A stretch of DNA of 64,000 bases from Seramator thermalis (GCF_004138125.1 NZ_RXHS01000002.1:62001-126000); one strand, 5' to 3'. Positions 27,542-36,874 are shown, counted from the stretch's first letter. The notes: generated from the sequence alone by a model not told the origin. Numbers and translations: made by a program.

Positions 27542-27794
27542 ATGGTTAAACTAATGCAGAGAATAGATAATGACCGATATGATAACTTATAGCAAGACTT
27601 CATTAAAAGACAAAAGCTCCTGCAAAGCTTTCGATTGGAGTGATAAGAGCGAGTTATGGTTTTATAGAGGTTTCAAGTTTAACATATACAGAGTAAAAGC
27701 AGAGATAATATATTATGGTCATCAGTCGCAACCAACCTTCAATGGGAATAGTCGGCTTAATAGCTAAAATACAAATTAATTAAATAAATTGAGT

Positions 27795-28490
27795 ATGAAT
27801 GTACATGACGGGGCGCCGGATACGCAAAAAGAAAAAATCCCCTTGAAGTTTGTTATTGAGGGAAAAGAGTATGAAACCTGTGAGCAATACCTGACAGGTG
27901 CAGAGTTGAAGCAATTAGCGGGCATTCCTTTGGAAACCGAATTGTTTCTATCTATTAGTAAGCCGTATAATGACGAACTGATAGAAAACGATACGCGAGT
28001 AAATATAGCAAGACCGGAAACGGAGTATTTTTTTGTGAAAAAGAAATTGCACTTCACTATCAATGGAGTTCCTTTTGTTTGGTACAAGCAATATATCCGT
28101 GGCGTACAAATTCGAGAGTTAGGAGGGATTTCGCATAATGATGAACTATATCTTGATATTCCTGATGGTTGGAACGATGATTTCATTGAAGACGATGAAA
28201 TTGTTGATTTAGCTCGTCCGGGTGCAGAACACTTCATTTCTAAAACCAAACAAAAGGAGTTTAAAATCATAGTAAATGCTCGTGAAAAGGCTTGGTCGCA
28301 GGCTACCATATCTTTTGAACAAGTCATTGTATTGGCATTCGGTTCCTACGACAATAATCCGAATAAGGGTTATACCGTTACTTATAGTAAGGGGCCTAAG
28401 CCTAACAGGGAAGGTTCTATGGTGAAAGGATCAGTTGTTGATGTTAAAAATAATATGATATTCGATGTCACAGCAACTGATAAATCATAG
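27795..28490 (+). CDS. tandem ubiquitin-like (multiubiquitin) protein
   Basis: 231 residues from ATG 27795 (a TTG lies two codons earlier). It has three related beta-grasp units. Residues 16-84 and 85-152 are clear repeats with the same pattern: FxIxGxxxxxxxQYxxGxxxxxLxGI, ELxLxI, ND, xVxxARPxxExF. The third unit (about 155-231) ends MIFDVTATDKS, the usual C-terminal form in the bacterial multiubiquitin family. Such proteins are substrates for bacterial E1-type enzymes, and the ThiF-like gene follows with a 26-base overlap. It is the first gene of the operon. Confidence 0.88.
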   Translation: MNVHDGAPDTQKEKIPLKFVIEGKEYETCEQYLTGAELKQLAGIPLETELFLSISKPYNDELIENDTRVNIARPETEYFFVKKKLHFTINGVPFVWYKQYIRGVQIRELGGISHNDELYLDIPDGWNDDFIEDDEIVDLARPGAEHFISKTKQKEFKIIVNAREKAWSQATISFEQVIVLAFGSYDNNPNKGYTVTYSKGPKPNREGSMVKGSVVDVKNNMIFDVTATDKS

Positions 28491-29637
28491 TCAAGACCTT
28501 AAGCGTCTTAGAGACGAAGGTTACGAAATAGAGGTTCGTGGTGGACATTTACTTGTCCACCATATTCCCTATGTAAGAAGCGATAAGACTATACAGTACG
28601 GAATACTAGTGAGCACGCTTACTTTGAAGAATGGAACCACTACTGCCACTCCTGATAATCATGTTATTTATTTTATTGGAGACAACCCTTGTAATGACGA
28701 CGGGACGATAATAACTGCAATACAACACGATAATTCAGCCAAGAATTTTGGAGGCATAGCAATAAATCGCTCTTTCTCGAATAAGCCTCAGCAAGGCTAT
28801 CCTAATTACTACGAAAAGGTGAAACGGTATGCAGATATTATTTCAGCTCCCGCTAAGTACTCGGATAGTACAGTAACTGAAAAAACGTTCAAAGTCATAC
28901 CTGACAATGCAAATGAAACGGTTTTTCAGTACATTGACACTAACTCAAGTAGAGCAAATATAGACTTGATTAACTCTAAATTTAATGGGCAAAAAATCGC
29001 TATTATCGGGCTGGGCGGAACTGGTGCTTATGTATTGGATTTGATAGCCAAAACTCCTGTTTCCGAAATTCACATTTTCGATGGAGACGACTTCGATCAA
29101 CATAATGCGTTTCGCTCTCCGGGAGCTGCTTCAATTGATGATTTAAATAAGAATCAAAGGAAGGCTGAATATCTTTCCGGTATTTACGCTAATATGCACA
29201 AGCATATAATCCCTCACAGTTATTATGTACTGAAAGACAATATCCAAGAGCTCGACCAAATGTCTTTTGTTTTTATTTGCGTTGATAAAAACAGTGTTCG
29301 TAACATGATAGTTAAGTACTTAATTCACGCAGGCATACCTTGTATTGACGTTGGTTTGGGTGTAGAAACCGTAGATGATAAGTTGCGTGGAGCTACAAGG
29401 GTAACGACTGTAACTAAAGCAAAAAACGACCATTTTTCCACAAGAGTATTTGCAGAAGACAGTGAGAATAACGATTATGTAACAAACATTCAAATAGCCG
29501 AACTCAATTCGCTAAATGCGTGTTTCGCTGTAATCAAGTGGAAAAAATTAATTGGCTTTTATGTTGATCAAGAATGTGAGCACAATAGCATTTTTACGAT
29601 AGGGACTTCAAAAATAATCAACGATGATGCAACATAG
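28465..29637 (+). CDS. ThiF/E1-type adenylating enzyme for ubiquitin-like proteins
   Basis: 390 residues. The C-terminal E1 fold begins near residue 178 with IAIIGLGGTGAYVLDLIAK (nucleotide loop), then HIFDGDDFDQHNAFRSPGA, where Asp binds Mg-ATP and Asn/Arg contact phosphate. Further on is FVFICVDKNSVRNMIVKYL. The first 165 residues form a separate domain (VHHIPYVRSDKTIQYGILVSTL, HVIYFIGDNPCNDDG) that accompanies this E1 subgroup; I believe Pfam calls it DUF6791, and an E2-like role has been suggested for such domains, but I cannot confirm it. It would adenylate the C-terminus of the multiubiquitin protein. It overlaps both neighbours. Confidence 0.87.
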   Translation: MSQQLINHSQDLKRLRDEGYEIEVRGGHLLVHHIPYVRSDKTIQYGILVSTLTLKNGTTTATPDNHVIYFIGDNPCNDDGTIITAIQHDNSAKNFGGIAINRSFSNKPQQGYPNYYEKVKRYADIISAPAKYSDSTVTEKTFKVIPDNANETVFQYIDTNSSRANIDLINSKFNGQKIAIIGLGGTGAYVLDLIAKTPVSEIHIFDGDDFDQHNAFRSPGAASIDDLNKNQRKAEYLSGIYANMHKHIIPHSYYVLKDNIQELDQMSFVFICVDKNSVRNMIVKYLIHAGIPCIDVGLGVETVDDKLRGATRVTTVTKAKNDHFSTRVFAEDSENNDYVTNIQIAELNSLNACFAVIKWKKLIGFYVDQECEHNSIFTIGTSKIINDDAT

Positions 29638-30040
29638 GTTTGTCGAGATTATTCCCGATGCTGTCGAAGATGATGTGTTGTATATTTCTCTGAAATACTG
29701 CACAGCCATACACAAGTGCGTGTGTGGCTGTGGAAATGAAGTGGTTACGCCTATTTCTCCTACGGATTGGAAGTTGATATTCGATGGAAAAACGGTTTCT
29801 TTATCTCCTTCTATAGGCAATTGGAACTTTAATTGTCAATCTCATTACTGGATTAAAAGGAACGAAATCGTTTATGCCAGAGAATGGGATAAAGAAGAAA
29901 TTCAATTCGGCAGGGCAAATGATGAAAAGCGAAAAGCAAAGTATTACAATAAAGAAAATGAGAGCGTTAGTTCTGTTACAAAAAGACCTAAAAAGAAAAA
30001 GAGATGGAAGAAGTTCTTAAAATCAATCTTTTCTTTTTGA
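29624..30040 (+). CDS. DUF6527-type zinc-binding protein of the ubiquitin-like operon
   Basis: 138 residues. The conserved core CVCGCGNEVVTPISPTDW is followed by SLSPSIGNWNFNCQSHYWIKRNEIVYA. This gives CxCGC and C-x-x-H positions that could bind zinc, perhaps as a ribbon. The gene overlaps the E1 gene by 14 bases. This family is repeatedly found next to multiubiquitin and ThiF genes, so it belongs to the same conjugation pathway, maybe as a target, ligase-like or peptidase partner. The basic C-terminus (KRPKKKKRWKKF) could contact nucleic acid or membrane. No JAB deubiquitinase motif is present here or nearby. Confidence 0.8.
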   Translation: MMQHRFVEIIPDAVEDDVLYISLKYCTAIHKCVCGCGNEVVTPISPTDWKLIFDGKTVSLSPSIGNWNFNCQSHYWIKRNEIVYAREWDKEEIQFGRANDEKRKAKYYNKENESVSSVTKRPKKKKRWKKFLKSIFSF

Positions 30041-30136
30041 AGTAATCATTTATAAGGTTGAGTACGACAGAAAAATAACTTTAAGCAGGAATCAATCCAC
30101 CTGCATTGTTCGGATTGAAAGCTAAATTTTACAGGT

Positions 30137-30274
30137 ATGGCTAAAAAAGTTACCAGTAAATCCGCTGCCACAGCCGCTTCTAAAGTTTTGAGAGATGGGC
30201 GAACAAGTGCTACAAGCAAGACCGCTGCAGGAAGTGCTCTCTCTCAAAGAGAAAAAAGCGGAAAACGAAAATGA
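30137..30274 (+). CDS. 45-residue basic Ala/Ser-rich protein
   Basis: Reads MAKKVTSKSAATAASK, VLRDGRTSATSKTAAGSALSQ, then a short basic tail. The pattern SKxAAxxASKVLRDGRTSxxSKxAAGSALSQ is seen in small proteins of many bacteria, often in two copies; here there is one. It lies 96 bases after the DUF6527 gene in the same direction and before a strong terminator, so it can be the last gene of the operon. No function known to me. Confidence 0.75.
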   Translation: MAKKVTSKSAATAASKVLRDGRTSATSKTAAGSALSQREKSGKRK

Positions 30275-30285
30275 GCAGCATGATT

Positions 30286-30323
30286 AAAAGAGCGTAGAAG
30301 ATTAAAAAACTACGCTCTTTTTT
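30286..30323. terminator. bidirectional terminator
   Basis: The stem AAAAGAGCGTAG/CTACGCTCTTTT encloses a 12-base A-rich loop. A T-run follows on the + strand and the complementary A-run gives Ts on the minus strand. It separates the ubiquitin-like operon (+) from the convergent mobC gene (-). Confidence 0.88.
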
Positions 30324-30334
30324 ACATTTTACAT

Positions 30335-32344
30335 TTATTCCCCTTGCTGTAACAAATGAGCCAACGCAGGGTCATTTTTTATTCGTTCCAATTCTTCGGC
30401 AACAATCTGTTTCGTTTCCTCCTTGATACGGTTATAGTTGAGTTGTATCTGCTCTTTCATCTTATTCTCTCCGTTTTCGTCTGTGAAATCAGTAATTACA
30501 GGAATGGATTGATACGCCTTTGTTTCGGCAGCAACTTTCGCATTATCCACAACGATTTCACAATGGAAAATCTTCTGCTCGATACGTTCATCAAAGTTGT
30601 CAGAAATCGCACCGACAAACATACCTTGTGTAAGATTGGATATTTTGGACGGAGGTATCAGGCTGTCCATTTGGGTACTGATAGAAGTTGATTTATCATT
30701 ACGATTGATGGTCATAGACTGACGTTTTTGTAATACTTTTCCAAAGCGATCAGAAAGCGTTTTGGCTGTTTCGCCTACTACCTGACCGGAGAAAATATTA
30801 CCAACCGTATTCATCACTACTTTCGCTTCCTTGTCGCCGTAATCCCTTGTTAATTGGCTGAAATCTTGAAACCCTAAAAGCACTGCAACTTTATTACTTC
30901 TGGCGGTTGCTATCAGGTTGTCCAATCCTTTGAAGTAAATTGTTGGCAGCTCGTCAATGACTACCGAACTTTTCAGTTGTCCCTTTTTGTTGATTAATTT
31001 CACGATACGAGAGTTGTAAAGTCCCAATGCCGCACCGTAGATGTTCTGCCTATCGGGATTGTTACCGACAACCAACACTTTCGGATCATCAGGATTGTTT
31101 ATATCAAGCGTAAACTCATCGCCACTCATAACCCAGTACAACTGGGGTGAAATCATACGGGATAGTGGGATTTTTGCACTGGCTATCTGTCCCATTAATT
31201 GGTCGGCAGCACCTCCCAACCATGCGTCCATAAAAGGACTAAGATAGTTTTCTAGTTCAGGATATGAGGTGAGAATTGGGAAAATATTTTCATAACGTTT
31301 ATTCAGGAACTCAATTGCATGAGGGAACGTACAATATTTTCCGTTCTGATAAATGCGTAAATACCAAATTATAGAAGCAAACAGAATTATCGGGGATTCC
31401 ACAAAAAAATCGCCTTGTTTTTGCACCCATGTTTTATTGAGATTGAGCATGATTGTGTAGGCACTTTCATAAGCATCGGATATATCCGTCATAAAATCGG
31501 GATTGATCGGATTACAACGGTGTGAACGTGCCGGATCGTCAAAGTTTATCACATAAAAGGTAGGGACTTTAGTATAGCCCATTTGATTGTTCAATAAATG
31601 GTTATAGGCGATTGTAGAGAGATCGGGGAATTTAAAGTCATACACATACATCGAGAATCCTTTCTCAATTTGCTGTTTAATGTACTGATTAACAACGGCG
31701 TATGATTTTCCACTACCCGGAGTACCTAACACAATACTGGCACGAAAAGGATTTACTACGTTTATCCAACCCCGCCATTCCTTTTTCTTGTACCAAAACT
31801 TTGTAGGTAAGTTCACAGAATATTCACTCTGTAATAACCGAGTTTCCTGCATAAAACTCTCGTTCTCTGTGTTGAAAACGTCGTCGAACATATTGTTCTT
31901 GAGCAAACGGCTGATCCATAATCCGCCAACCAATAGGAACAGATAACCTGCTACCATTGTCAGGATATAAAAACCTGTTGTCGCCGATGCGGTTAACGGC
32001 AGGTCGAGTATCCACCAGTTCATAAAGAACAGGATAAAACCTATTGTCAGAAAAACATAGATTTTCGACCAAGTGATTTTTTCCTCTTTAACGCCCTTTA
32101 TCCCCAAACAGGAAAGAGCAAGGAAAACAACGGCAAATAATTTCGTGTAGAGAATATTGCCGAATAATCCGGCAGTCCGATCAAAGTTCAGTAGAATCTT
32201 ATCTACTACTCCGATGTTGATTCCCCATTCTCGAATGGCATAATAGCAAAACCAGTATATGTTCATAACCACGAACAAAATACTGATTGCCCGCATAAAC
32301 TCCATGACTTTAGCAAGTCCTCTTAAATCGTCTTCTTGTTGCAT
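30335..32344 (-). CDS. mobC: MobC, TraG/VirD4-type coupling ATPase
   Basis: 669 residues. Four or five N-terminal membrane helices (about residues 10-165) anchor a cytoplasmic motor. Walker A is LGTPGSGKSYAVVNQ (about 206-213), followed by MYVYDFKFPDLST; Walker B and the sensor region are in KSSVVIDELPTIYFKGLDNLIATARSNKV and LLGFQDFSQLTRDYG. The C-terminus binds no obvious motif. In Bacteroides elements MobC brings the relaxase-DNA complex to the mating pore. Here it is separated from mobB/mobA by 4.6 kb of defence cargo on the opposite strand, although these three are normally adjacent. Confidence 0.94.
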   Translation of the reverse strand: MQQEDDLRGLAKVMEFMRAISILFVVMNIYWFCYYAIREWGINIGVVDKILLNFDRTAGLFGNILYTKLFAVVFLALSCLGIKGVKEEKITWSKIYVFLTIGFILFFMNWWILDLPLTASATTGFYILTMVAGYLFLLVGGLWISRLLKNNMFDDVFNTENESFMQETRLLQSEYSVNLPTKFWYKKKEWRGWINVVNPFRASIVLGTPGSGKSYAVVNQYIKQQIEKGFSMYVYDFKFPDLSTIAYNHLLNNQMGYTKVPTFYVINFDDPARSHRCNPINPDFMTDISDAYESAYTIMLNLNKTWVQKQGDFFVESPIILFASIIWYLRIYQNGKYCTFPHAIEFLNKRYENIFPILTSYPELENYLSPFMDAWLGGAADQLMGQIASAKIPLSRMISPQLYWVMSGDEFTLDINNPDDPKVLVVGNNPDRQNIYGAALGLYNSRIVKLINKKGQLKSSVVIDELPTIYFKGLDNLIATARSNKVAVLLGFQDFSQLTRDYGDKEAKVVMNTVGNIFSGQVVGETAKTLSDRFGKVLQKRQSMTINRNDKSTSISTQMDSLIPPSKISNLTQGMFVGAISDNFDERIEQKIFHCEIVVDNAKVAAETKAYQSIPVITDFTDENGENKMKEQIQLNYNRIKEETKQIVAEELERIKNDPALAHLLQQGE

Positions 32345-32345
32345 T

Positions 32346-32458
32346 TTCTTAAAAATTAAATTGTTTAAGAAGCGAAAGTATAGGGGATATGTGAGGTTTT
32401 ATGCAGTTTTGCTTTAGGTGGCAGTATGTGGCTTCGGTTTGGCTGCTTGTGGCACTTG
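32346..32458 (-). promoter_or_regulatory. mobC promoter with 45-bp activator-type box
   Basis: On the minus strand, the box (32458-32414) with GCCACAAGCAGCCA and GCCACATACTGCCA spaced 21 bp lies 33 bp upstream of TACTTTCG (32380-32373), a near match to TAnnTTTG. An inverted repeat TTCTTAAA/TTTAAGAA (32346-32371) lies next to the start codon at 32344. The architecture is the same as before the DUF3945/topB operon, including an inverted repeat at the start. Confidence 0.72.
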
Positions 32459-32496
32459 TCTATATGAAAATTAACCCCGAATACTATAAAATACCT

Positions 32497-32504
32497 TATC
32501 TTTG
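32497..32504 (+). promoter_or_regulatory. -7 element of the Gabija-like operon
   Basis: TATCTTTG matches TAnnTTTG and is followed by C, as in strong Bacteroides promoters. It lies 55 bp upstream of the start at 32559. No copy of the 45-bp box faces this direction, so the defence operon is probably controlled separately from transfer. Confidence 0.65.
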
Positions 32505-32558
32505 CAGATGTGTTAAAGTTTAACGAATAATCAACAACTTATAAGCATCAATAAAACT

Positions 32559-34331
32559 ATGTATATAGAAAAGTTCATTATAAAAAACTTTAGGGGAATT
32601 GCCGATTTAGCTCTTCACTTTAGCAAAGGGCTAAACGTACTTATCGGAGAAAACAACTCCAGTAAAACGGCGATTATTGACGCTTTACGCATCTGTTTAA
32701 GTTACGGTAATCAGAAAAGGGACATTTATATCTCGTATCCTGACTTTCATATAGAAAAAACCGAAATAAGTGATACCCTAAACGATATAGAATTTCACTT
32801 GCATTTTAAAATAGAAGACCCAGCTGAAGCGGGTTGGTTCAACGATTTATTGAGTGTTCAAGAAGACGGAACACAGGATTTGCAATTACATTTCCGCTAT
32901 TATCTTGATGAAGAGGAAAGAATCAGGTATAAGGTATGGGGAGGAACAAATGAAGGACAGGCAATCGCTCCAGAGATCTTAATTCTTTTGTATCATGTTC
33001 ATTTGGACGCATTACGAGATGCAGAAAATCATTTGCGCCCAATCAGGGGAAACCGTTTAGGGCAATTATATGCCAATATTCAAATTGATCCGAACGCTGA
33101 AACCGATAAAGAAAAGAAAAAAGAGATTGCAAAAAAGGTTCGTGAAGCAGTTGATAGTGATACTGATTGGACACAACACATTGGCAAAGGGAAAGAAAAA
33201 ATAAACGAACATTTGAGAGAAACGAGCTTTGCGAGCAAACAACAGCAAGTTGAAATTTTGTTTCTCCCATTTGATTTTAACCGATTAGTAGATAATCTAA
33301 AAATTCAAATGCCTATCTACACTGATGAATTGCTTGAAGGCGATTCATCAAAGCAGAAGCATTTCGAACTATATCAAAACGGACTTGGATATAACAACCT
33401 AATTTATACAGCTACTGTTTTAGGGGATTTGAAACAACGAAAAGAACTCAACAAGGAAAGTTATGCAGCCCTACTTATAGAAGAACCCGAAGCCCATCTA
33501 CACCCGCAACTACAAAATCTTTTCTTTAAATACCTGAATAAACTTGATACGGAGCAAGGATTTCAAATATTCATATCATCACACTCTCCGACAATCACAG
33601 CAAAGTCAGATTTGAAGTCCGTTGTGGTTTTGCAGAATCAGGATAATAAAGTGTCTGCCTTATCTCTTGACAAATCAGGCTTGTCAGGAGATAACCGAAA
33701 ATACTTGCATAAATTCTTAGATGTAACAAAGTCGCAACTATTCTTTTCTAATGGGGTGATTTTAGTTGAGGGTATTTCGGAATCATTACTTCTACCGATT
33801 TTTAGCAAAATTATGGAAGAGAATGGAAAGTACGATATCGAAAGTGCTGGAGTTGAATTAGTCAATTTAAATGGTGTCGCATTCTCTCATTTTGCTAATT
33901 TGTTTAACAATGATGATAATGACAAAAATTTGAAAACAAGATGCTCTTTGATTACCGATGATGATAGAGATAAAGAAACGGACGAAATTGCTTCAAGAGC
34001 AAAGGTAGCCAGTGAACTTGAAAGAAAGAATCTAAAAGTGTTTTTGGCAGAACAAACATTTGAATTTGAACTTTTCATTGCAGGAAACAAAGATATTCTC
34101 ATAGAAATATTCAAGGAAATGCATCCTGTCGCAGCGGGTAGAATTATTGAAAATGCTGACGTAAAAATTCATGCGACAAATTTCTTAGAGAAAGTTATTT
34201 CAAATAAGGCAAAATCAGAATTAGCACATAGATTGGCTGTGAAATTGGCTTCGGACGAAAATGCGAGAAATGCGTTTGTTGTGCCTACATATCTCCAAAA
34301 TGCTATAAAATACGCTACGAAAGGAGAATAA
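32559..34331 (+). CDS. gajA: OLD-family ATPase/TOPRIM nuclease, GajA-like
   Basis: 590 residues. The ABC/SMC-type ATPase has Walker A LIGENNSSKTAI (residues 30-37), Walker B LLIEEPEAHLHPQLQ (about 304-318) and FISSHSPTI. A TOPRIM domain follows: VILVEGISESLLLP (about 401), with Glu for metal binding, and LITDDDRDKE (about 465) with the DxD. This OLD layout with a UvrD-type helicase directly downstream defines Gabija, an anti-phage system whose GajA cuts DNA when nucleotides are depleted. The length is close to the GajA norm. The gene ends 4 bases before the helicase gene. The pair is cargo inserted between mobC and mobB. Confidence 0.87.
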   Translation: MYIEKFIIKNFRGIADLALHFSKGLNVLIGENNSSKTAIIDALRICLSYGNQKRDIYISYPDFHIEKTEISDTLNDIEFHLHFKIEDPAEAGWFNDLLSVQEDGTQDLQLHFRYYLDEEERIRYKVWGGTNEGQAIAPEILILLYHVHLDALRDAENHLRPIRGNRLGQLYANIQIDPNAETDKEKKKEIAKKVREAVDSDTDWTQHIGKGKEKINEHLRETSFASKQQQVEILFLPFDFNRLVDNLKIQMPIYTDELLEGDSSKQKHFELYQNGLGYNNLIYTATVLGDLKQRKELNKESYAALLIEEPEAHLHPQLQNLFFKYLNKLDTEQGFQIFISSHSPTITAKSDLKSVVVLQNQDNKVSALSLDKSGLSGDNRKYLHKFLDVTKSQLFFSNGVILVEGISESLLLPIFSKIMEENGKYDIESAGVELVNLNGVAFSHFANLFNNDDNDKNLKTRCSLITDDDRDKETDEIASRAKVASELERKNLKVFLAEQTFEFELFIAGNKDILIEIFKEMHPVAAGRIIENADVKIHATNFLEKVISNKAKSELAHRLAVKLASDENARNAFVVPTYLQNAIKYATKGE

Positions 34332-34335
34332 TCGA

Positions 34336-36021
34336 ATGTTTAGAACGCTATCAGATAGTCAACGAGAAATTGTATTCAACAAATCAGGAAAATTTGTTGT
34401 GAGAGCCTGTCCGGGTAGTGGAAAAACTTATTGTGTAGGTGCAAGATTAGCTCGATTAATCCATGATTGGAAAAAGAGACATGAGGGAATAGCCGTGCTT
34501 TCTTTTACAAATGTTGCATGGCAAGAAATAGAGAAAAAGTGCAACGAGAAATTTAGTATTAGTAAAATCGCATATCCCCATTTTCTTGGGACTATCGACA
34601 GCTTTGTAAACAAATACATTTTCCTTCCCTTTGGGCATTTAATCTTAGGATGTAAAGGAAGGCCTATTTTAGTTGGTGAACCTCATGGGACTTGGAGTGG
34701 AAAAGACTTTAGTAGCACTCTATTTGACAATATAAGTTACGCTATTGATGGTAGTATGTATGCCATTCAAGCAACAAAAATGAATGCTAATTGGCAGCAA
34801 AACAAATATATTACAGGAGCAAAGAAGCGCTATAATAAAGCGGGGTATGCCACACAAAATGATGCAAACTTTTTTGCGATGAAAATCCTTGAAAAATATC
34901 CTCAAATCGCCAAAGCTATTGCCGTCAGATTTCCTTATTTGATAGTAGATGAAGCCCAAGACACATCTGATATTCAGATGAAAATAATTGATATACTCAT
35001 TGAAAACGGATTGAGTGAAATAATGCTTGTCGGCGATCCAGACCAAGCTATTTTTGAATGGAATGACGCAAGACCGGAATTACTCACTCAAAAATATGAC
35101 GAATGGGAAAACTCCATTATACTGAATGAAAACCGAAGAAGTTCGCAAAATATCTGTGGTTTCACTTTTGGAATTTCTTCTTTGAGTGATGCTTCTGTTT
35201 CTGTAAACGAGCAAGTCCGGGAATTTGCTCATCGACCTAAAGTAATTACATATAACAGCAATTTGCCTCAGATAGTATCTGACTTTATTGATGAATGCCA
35301 GCAACAGGGAATCAATGTGTCTAAAGAATCTACCGCGATAATTTATCGAAGTAAAAGCATCGTTAATGAAATTCTTGGCATTCCTGAAATTACTTTTGGT
35401 ACTAATGTATGGGTAGATAGTCATACGCGAGAATTTGCAAGAGGAAAATTCCTATATGATAACGGGCGTTTCAAAGACGGCTTTAAAATATTGGAGCGAA
35501 TCTTATTGAAAACCTTGAGCAATTTATCTTATTGTTCAGAGGATGATATTAATGATGCAATTGCTCAAATGGGATTTGTTACCTTTAAAAGCCAAATCCA
35601 TGCTTTTATAAATCTGCTTCCTCGAACAAATATTTCTATTGGAGAGTGGGTTGATGCAGCAAACAAGGCTCTAAAAGAAAATAATTGTGGTTTTGAATTA
35701 CGTGTTCATAAAGACGGCTTACGCCTTTCGTTTCCCCAATTATTTTTAAATGAAGACAAACAGATTATTGAGAAAAATTACAGATATGGCACGGTGCATA
35801 GTGTGAAAGGAGAAACATTTGAAGCTGTTCTTTTAATATTGAAGACTAAAGGCATTGGTAGTGCATATAAAACACTACTCAATAAAAATATATCCATTTC
35901 GGCAAGCGAAGAATTAAGAATCGCATACGTTGGAATGACACGACCAAGCAAAATCTTAGTTATTGCAGTTCCCAATGATGATAACAAAAATGCTTGGGAA
36001 AATAAGTTGGTTCGTAATTGA
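34336..36021 (+). CDS. gajB: UvrD-like helicase, GajB-like
   Basis: 561 residues, superfamily 1 helicase. Motif I is VVRACPGSGKTYCV (about 22-35); motif II is LIVDEAQDTSDIQ (from about 202); motif III/IV are LVGDPDQAIFEW and LNENRRSSQNIC; motif V is GTVHSVKGETFEAVLL; motif VI is LRIAYVGMTRPSKIL. The order is complete. It would sense or unwind DNA and activate the partner nuclease. Slightly longer than typical GajB. It starts 4 bases after gajA, so the two are translated together. Confidence 0.87.
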   Translation: MFRTLSDSQREIVFNKSGKFVVRACPGSGKTYCVGARLARLIHDWKKRHEGIAVLSFTNVAWQEIEKKCNEKFSISKIAYPHFLGTIDSFVNKYIFLPFGHLILGCKGRPILVGEPHGTWSGKDFSSTLFDNISYAIDGSMYAIQATKMNANWQQNKYITGAKKRYNKAGYATQNDANFFAMKILEKYPQIAKAIAVRFPYLIVDEAQDTSDIQMKIIDILIENGLSEIMLVGDPDQAIFEWNDARPELLTQKYDEWENSIILNENRRSSQNICGFTFGISSLSDASVSVNEQVREFAHRPKVITYNSNLPQIVSDFIDECQQQGINVSKESTAIIYRSKSIVNEILGIPEITFGTNVWVDSHTREFARGKFLYDNGRFKDGFKILERILLKTLSNLSYCSEDDINDAIAQMGFVTFKSQIHAFINLLPRTNISIGEWVDAANKALKENNCGFELRVHKDGLRLSFPQLFLNEDKQIIEKNYRYGTVHSVKGETFEAVLLILKTKGIGSAYKTLLNKNISISASEELRIAYVGMTRPSKILVIAVPNDDNKNAWENKLVRN

Positions 36022-36040
36022 AATATAAATAAAAACAAAT

Positions 36041-36874
36041 ATGGTAGCGCAAAAACCAAAGGTAGTCAATTTCCACGAAAGCGAATGGGAATTTGTATTT
36101 CCGCCCTCCATTGACAATGAGGAAACGTATAATGAATATTATGAGGGTGTTGAGTTGTTAGACTATAATGATGTGGAGGCAGAGCAGATTTTCAAGAAAA
36201 TTATCAAGAAGCACCCATATCATATCGACGCTTACAATCATTTAAGCATTGCATTCAAGAATCAGAAAAAGTCTTTTGAAAGTTTCTTGACAGCAGAAAA
36301 ATCATACCTTATCGGAAAATCGTGTTTTCCAAAAGAATTGAAGCAATCCAAACATAAGCTACGTTGGAGTAACTTGGATAATCGTCCATTTTTACGGTCT
36401 TGCCACATTTTAGGAATGGAGCATCAGGACAGAAAACAATATGAGGAAGCAATACTGCTCTATTCCGAAATACTTGGTTATAATGAAGATGACCATCAAG
36501 GCGTGAGATATTTGTTATTGGAATGTTATTTCGCTCTGAAAGACTATGAAACAGCTGCCAAATTATTGAGAAAGCATAAGGATGATTGGGGTATTGAATT
36601 TGTTTATGGAAGATTACTGCTTGCAATCATAAACAATGAGAATGGCAAATTGAAATCTCTTTTGGCGGAAGCAATAAAGCGAAATAAGTTCGTTCCCGAA
36701 GAAATCACAAAGAGTAAACACGTTGCTCCTCTTCCTTTCAGGATTCCCGGCGAGCCGTATTTTGACGCAGGCATTCCTATGGGTTCCATTCAAGAGGCAT
36801 ATGAATATTGGAAAAACAATAAGTCTTTATTAACAGACAAACGAGTTAAAGCCTTTTTCAGTTCTATAAAATAA
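36041..36874 (+). CDS. TPR-repeat protein attached to the Gabija-like operon
   Basis: 277 residues. Tetratricopeptide-like helices include DYNDVEAEQIFKKIIKKHPYHIDAYNHLSIAF and KQYEEAILLYSEILGYNEDDHQGVRYLLLECYFALKDYETAAKLL. The C-terminus has GIPMGSIQEAYEYWKNNKSLL, seen in ST7/SEC-C-associated TPR proteins. It begins 19 bases after gajB on the same strand and ends before a shared terminator, so it is probably co-transcribed. A third TPR gene is not part of canonical two-gene Gabija. It may be an accessory sensor or regulator, or an unrelated passenger. Confidence 0.8.
   Translation: MVAQKPKVVNFHESEWEFVFPPSIDNEETYNEYYEGVELLDYNDVEAEQIFKKIIKKHPYHIDAYNHLSIAFKNQKKSFESFLTAEKSYLIGKSCFPKELKQSKHKLRWSNLDNRPFLRSCHILGMEHQDRKQYEEAILLYSEILGYNEDDHQGVRYLLLECYFALKDYETAAKLLRKHKDDWGIEFVYGRLLLAIINNENGKLKSLLAEAIKRNKFVPEEITKSKHVAPLPFRIPGEPYFDAGIPMGSIQEAYEYWKNNKSLLTDKRVKAFFSSIK

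Noticed and set aside
27570-27767. 65-codon + strand frame before the multiubiquitin gene
   Set aside because: No family features, low-complexity composition and no promoter spacing that requires it; more likely part of the regulatory gap.
32559-36021. Alternative reading of the OLD/UvrD pair as a plain DNA-repair pair
   Set aside because: TOPRIM-containing OLD protein coupled by 4 bases to a UvrD-like helicase is the Gabija layout, and the location is mobile-element cargo; a housekeeping repair role is less likely, though not excluded.
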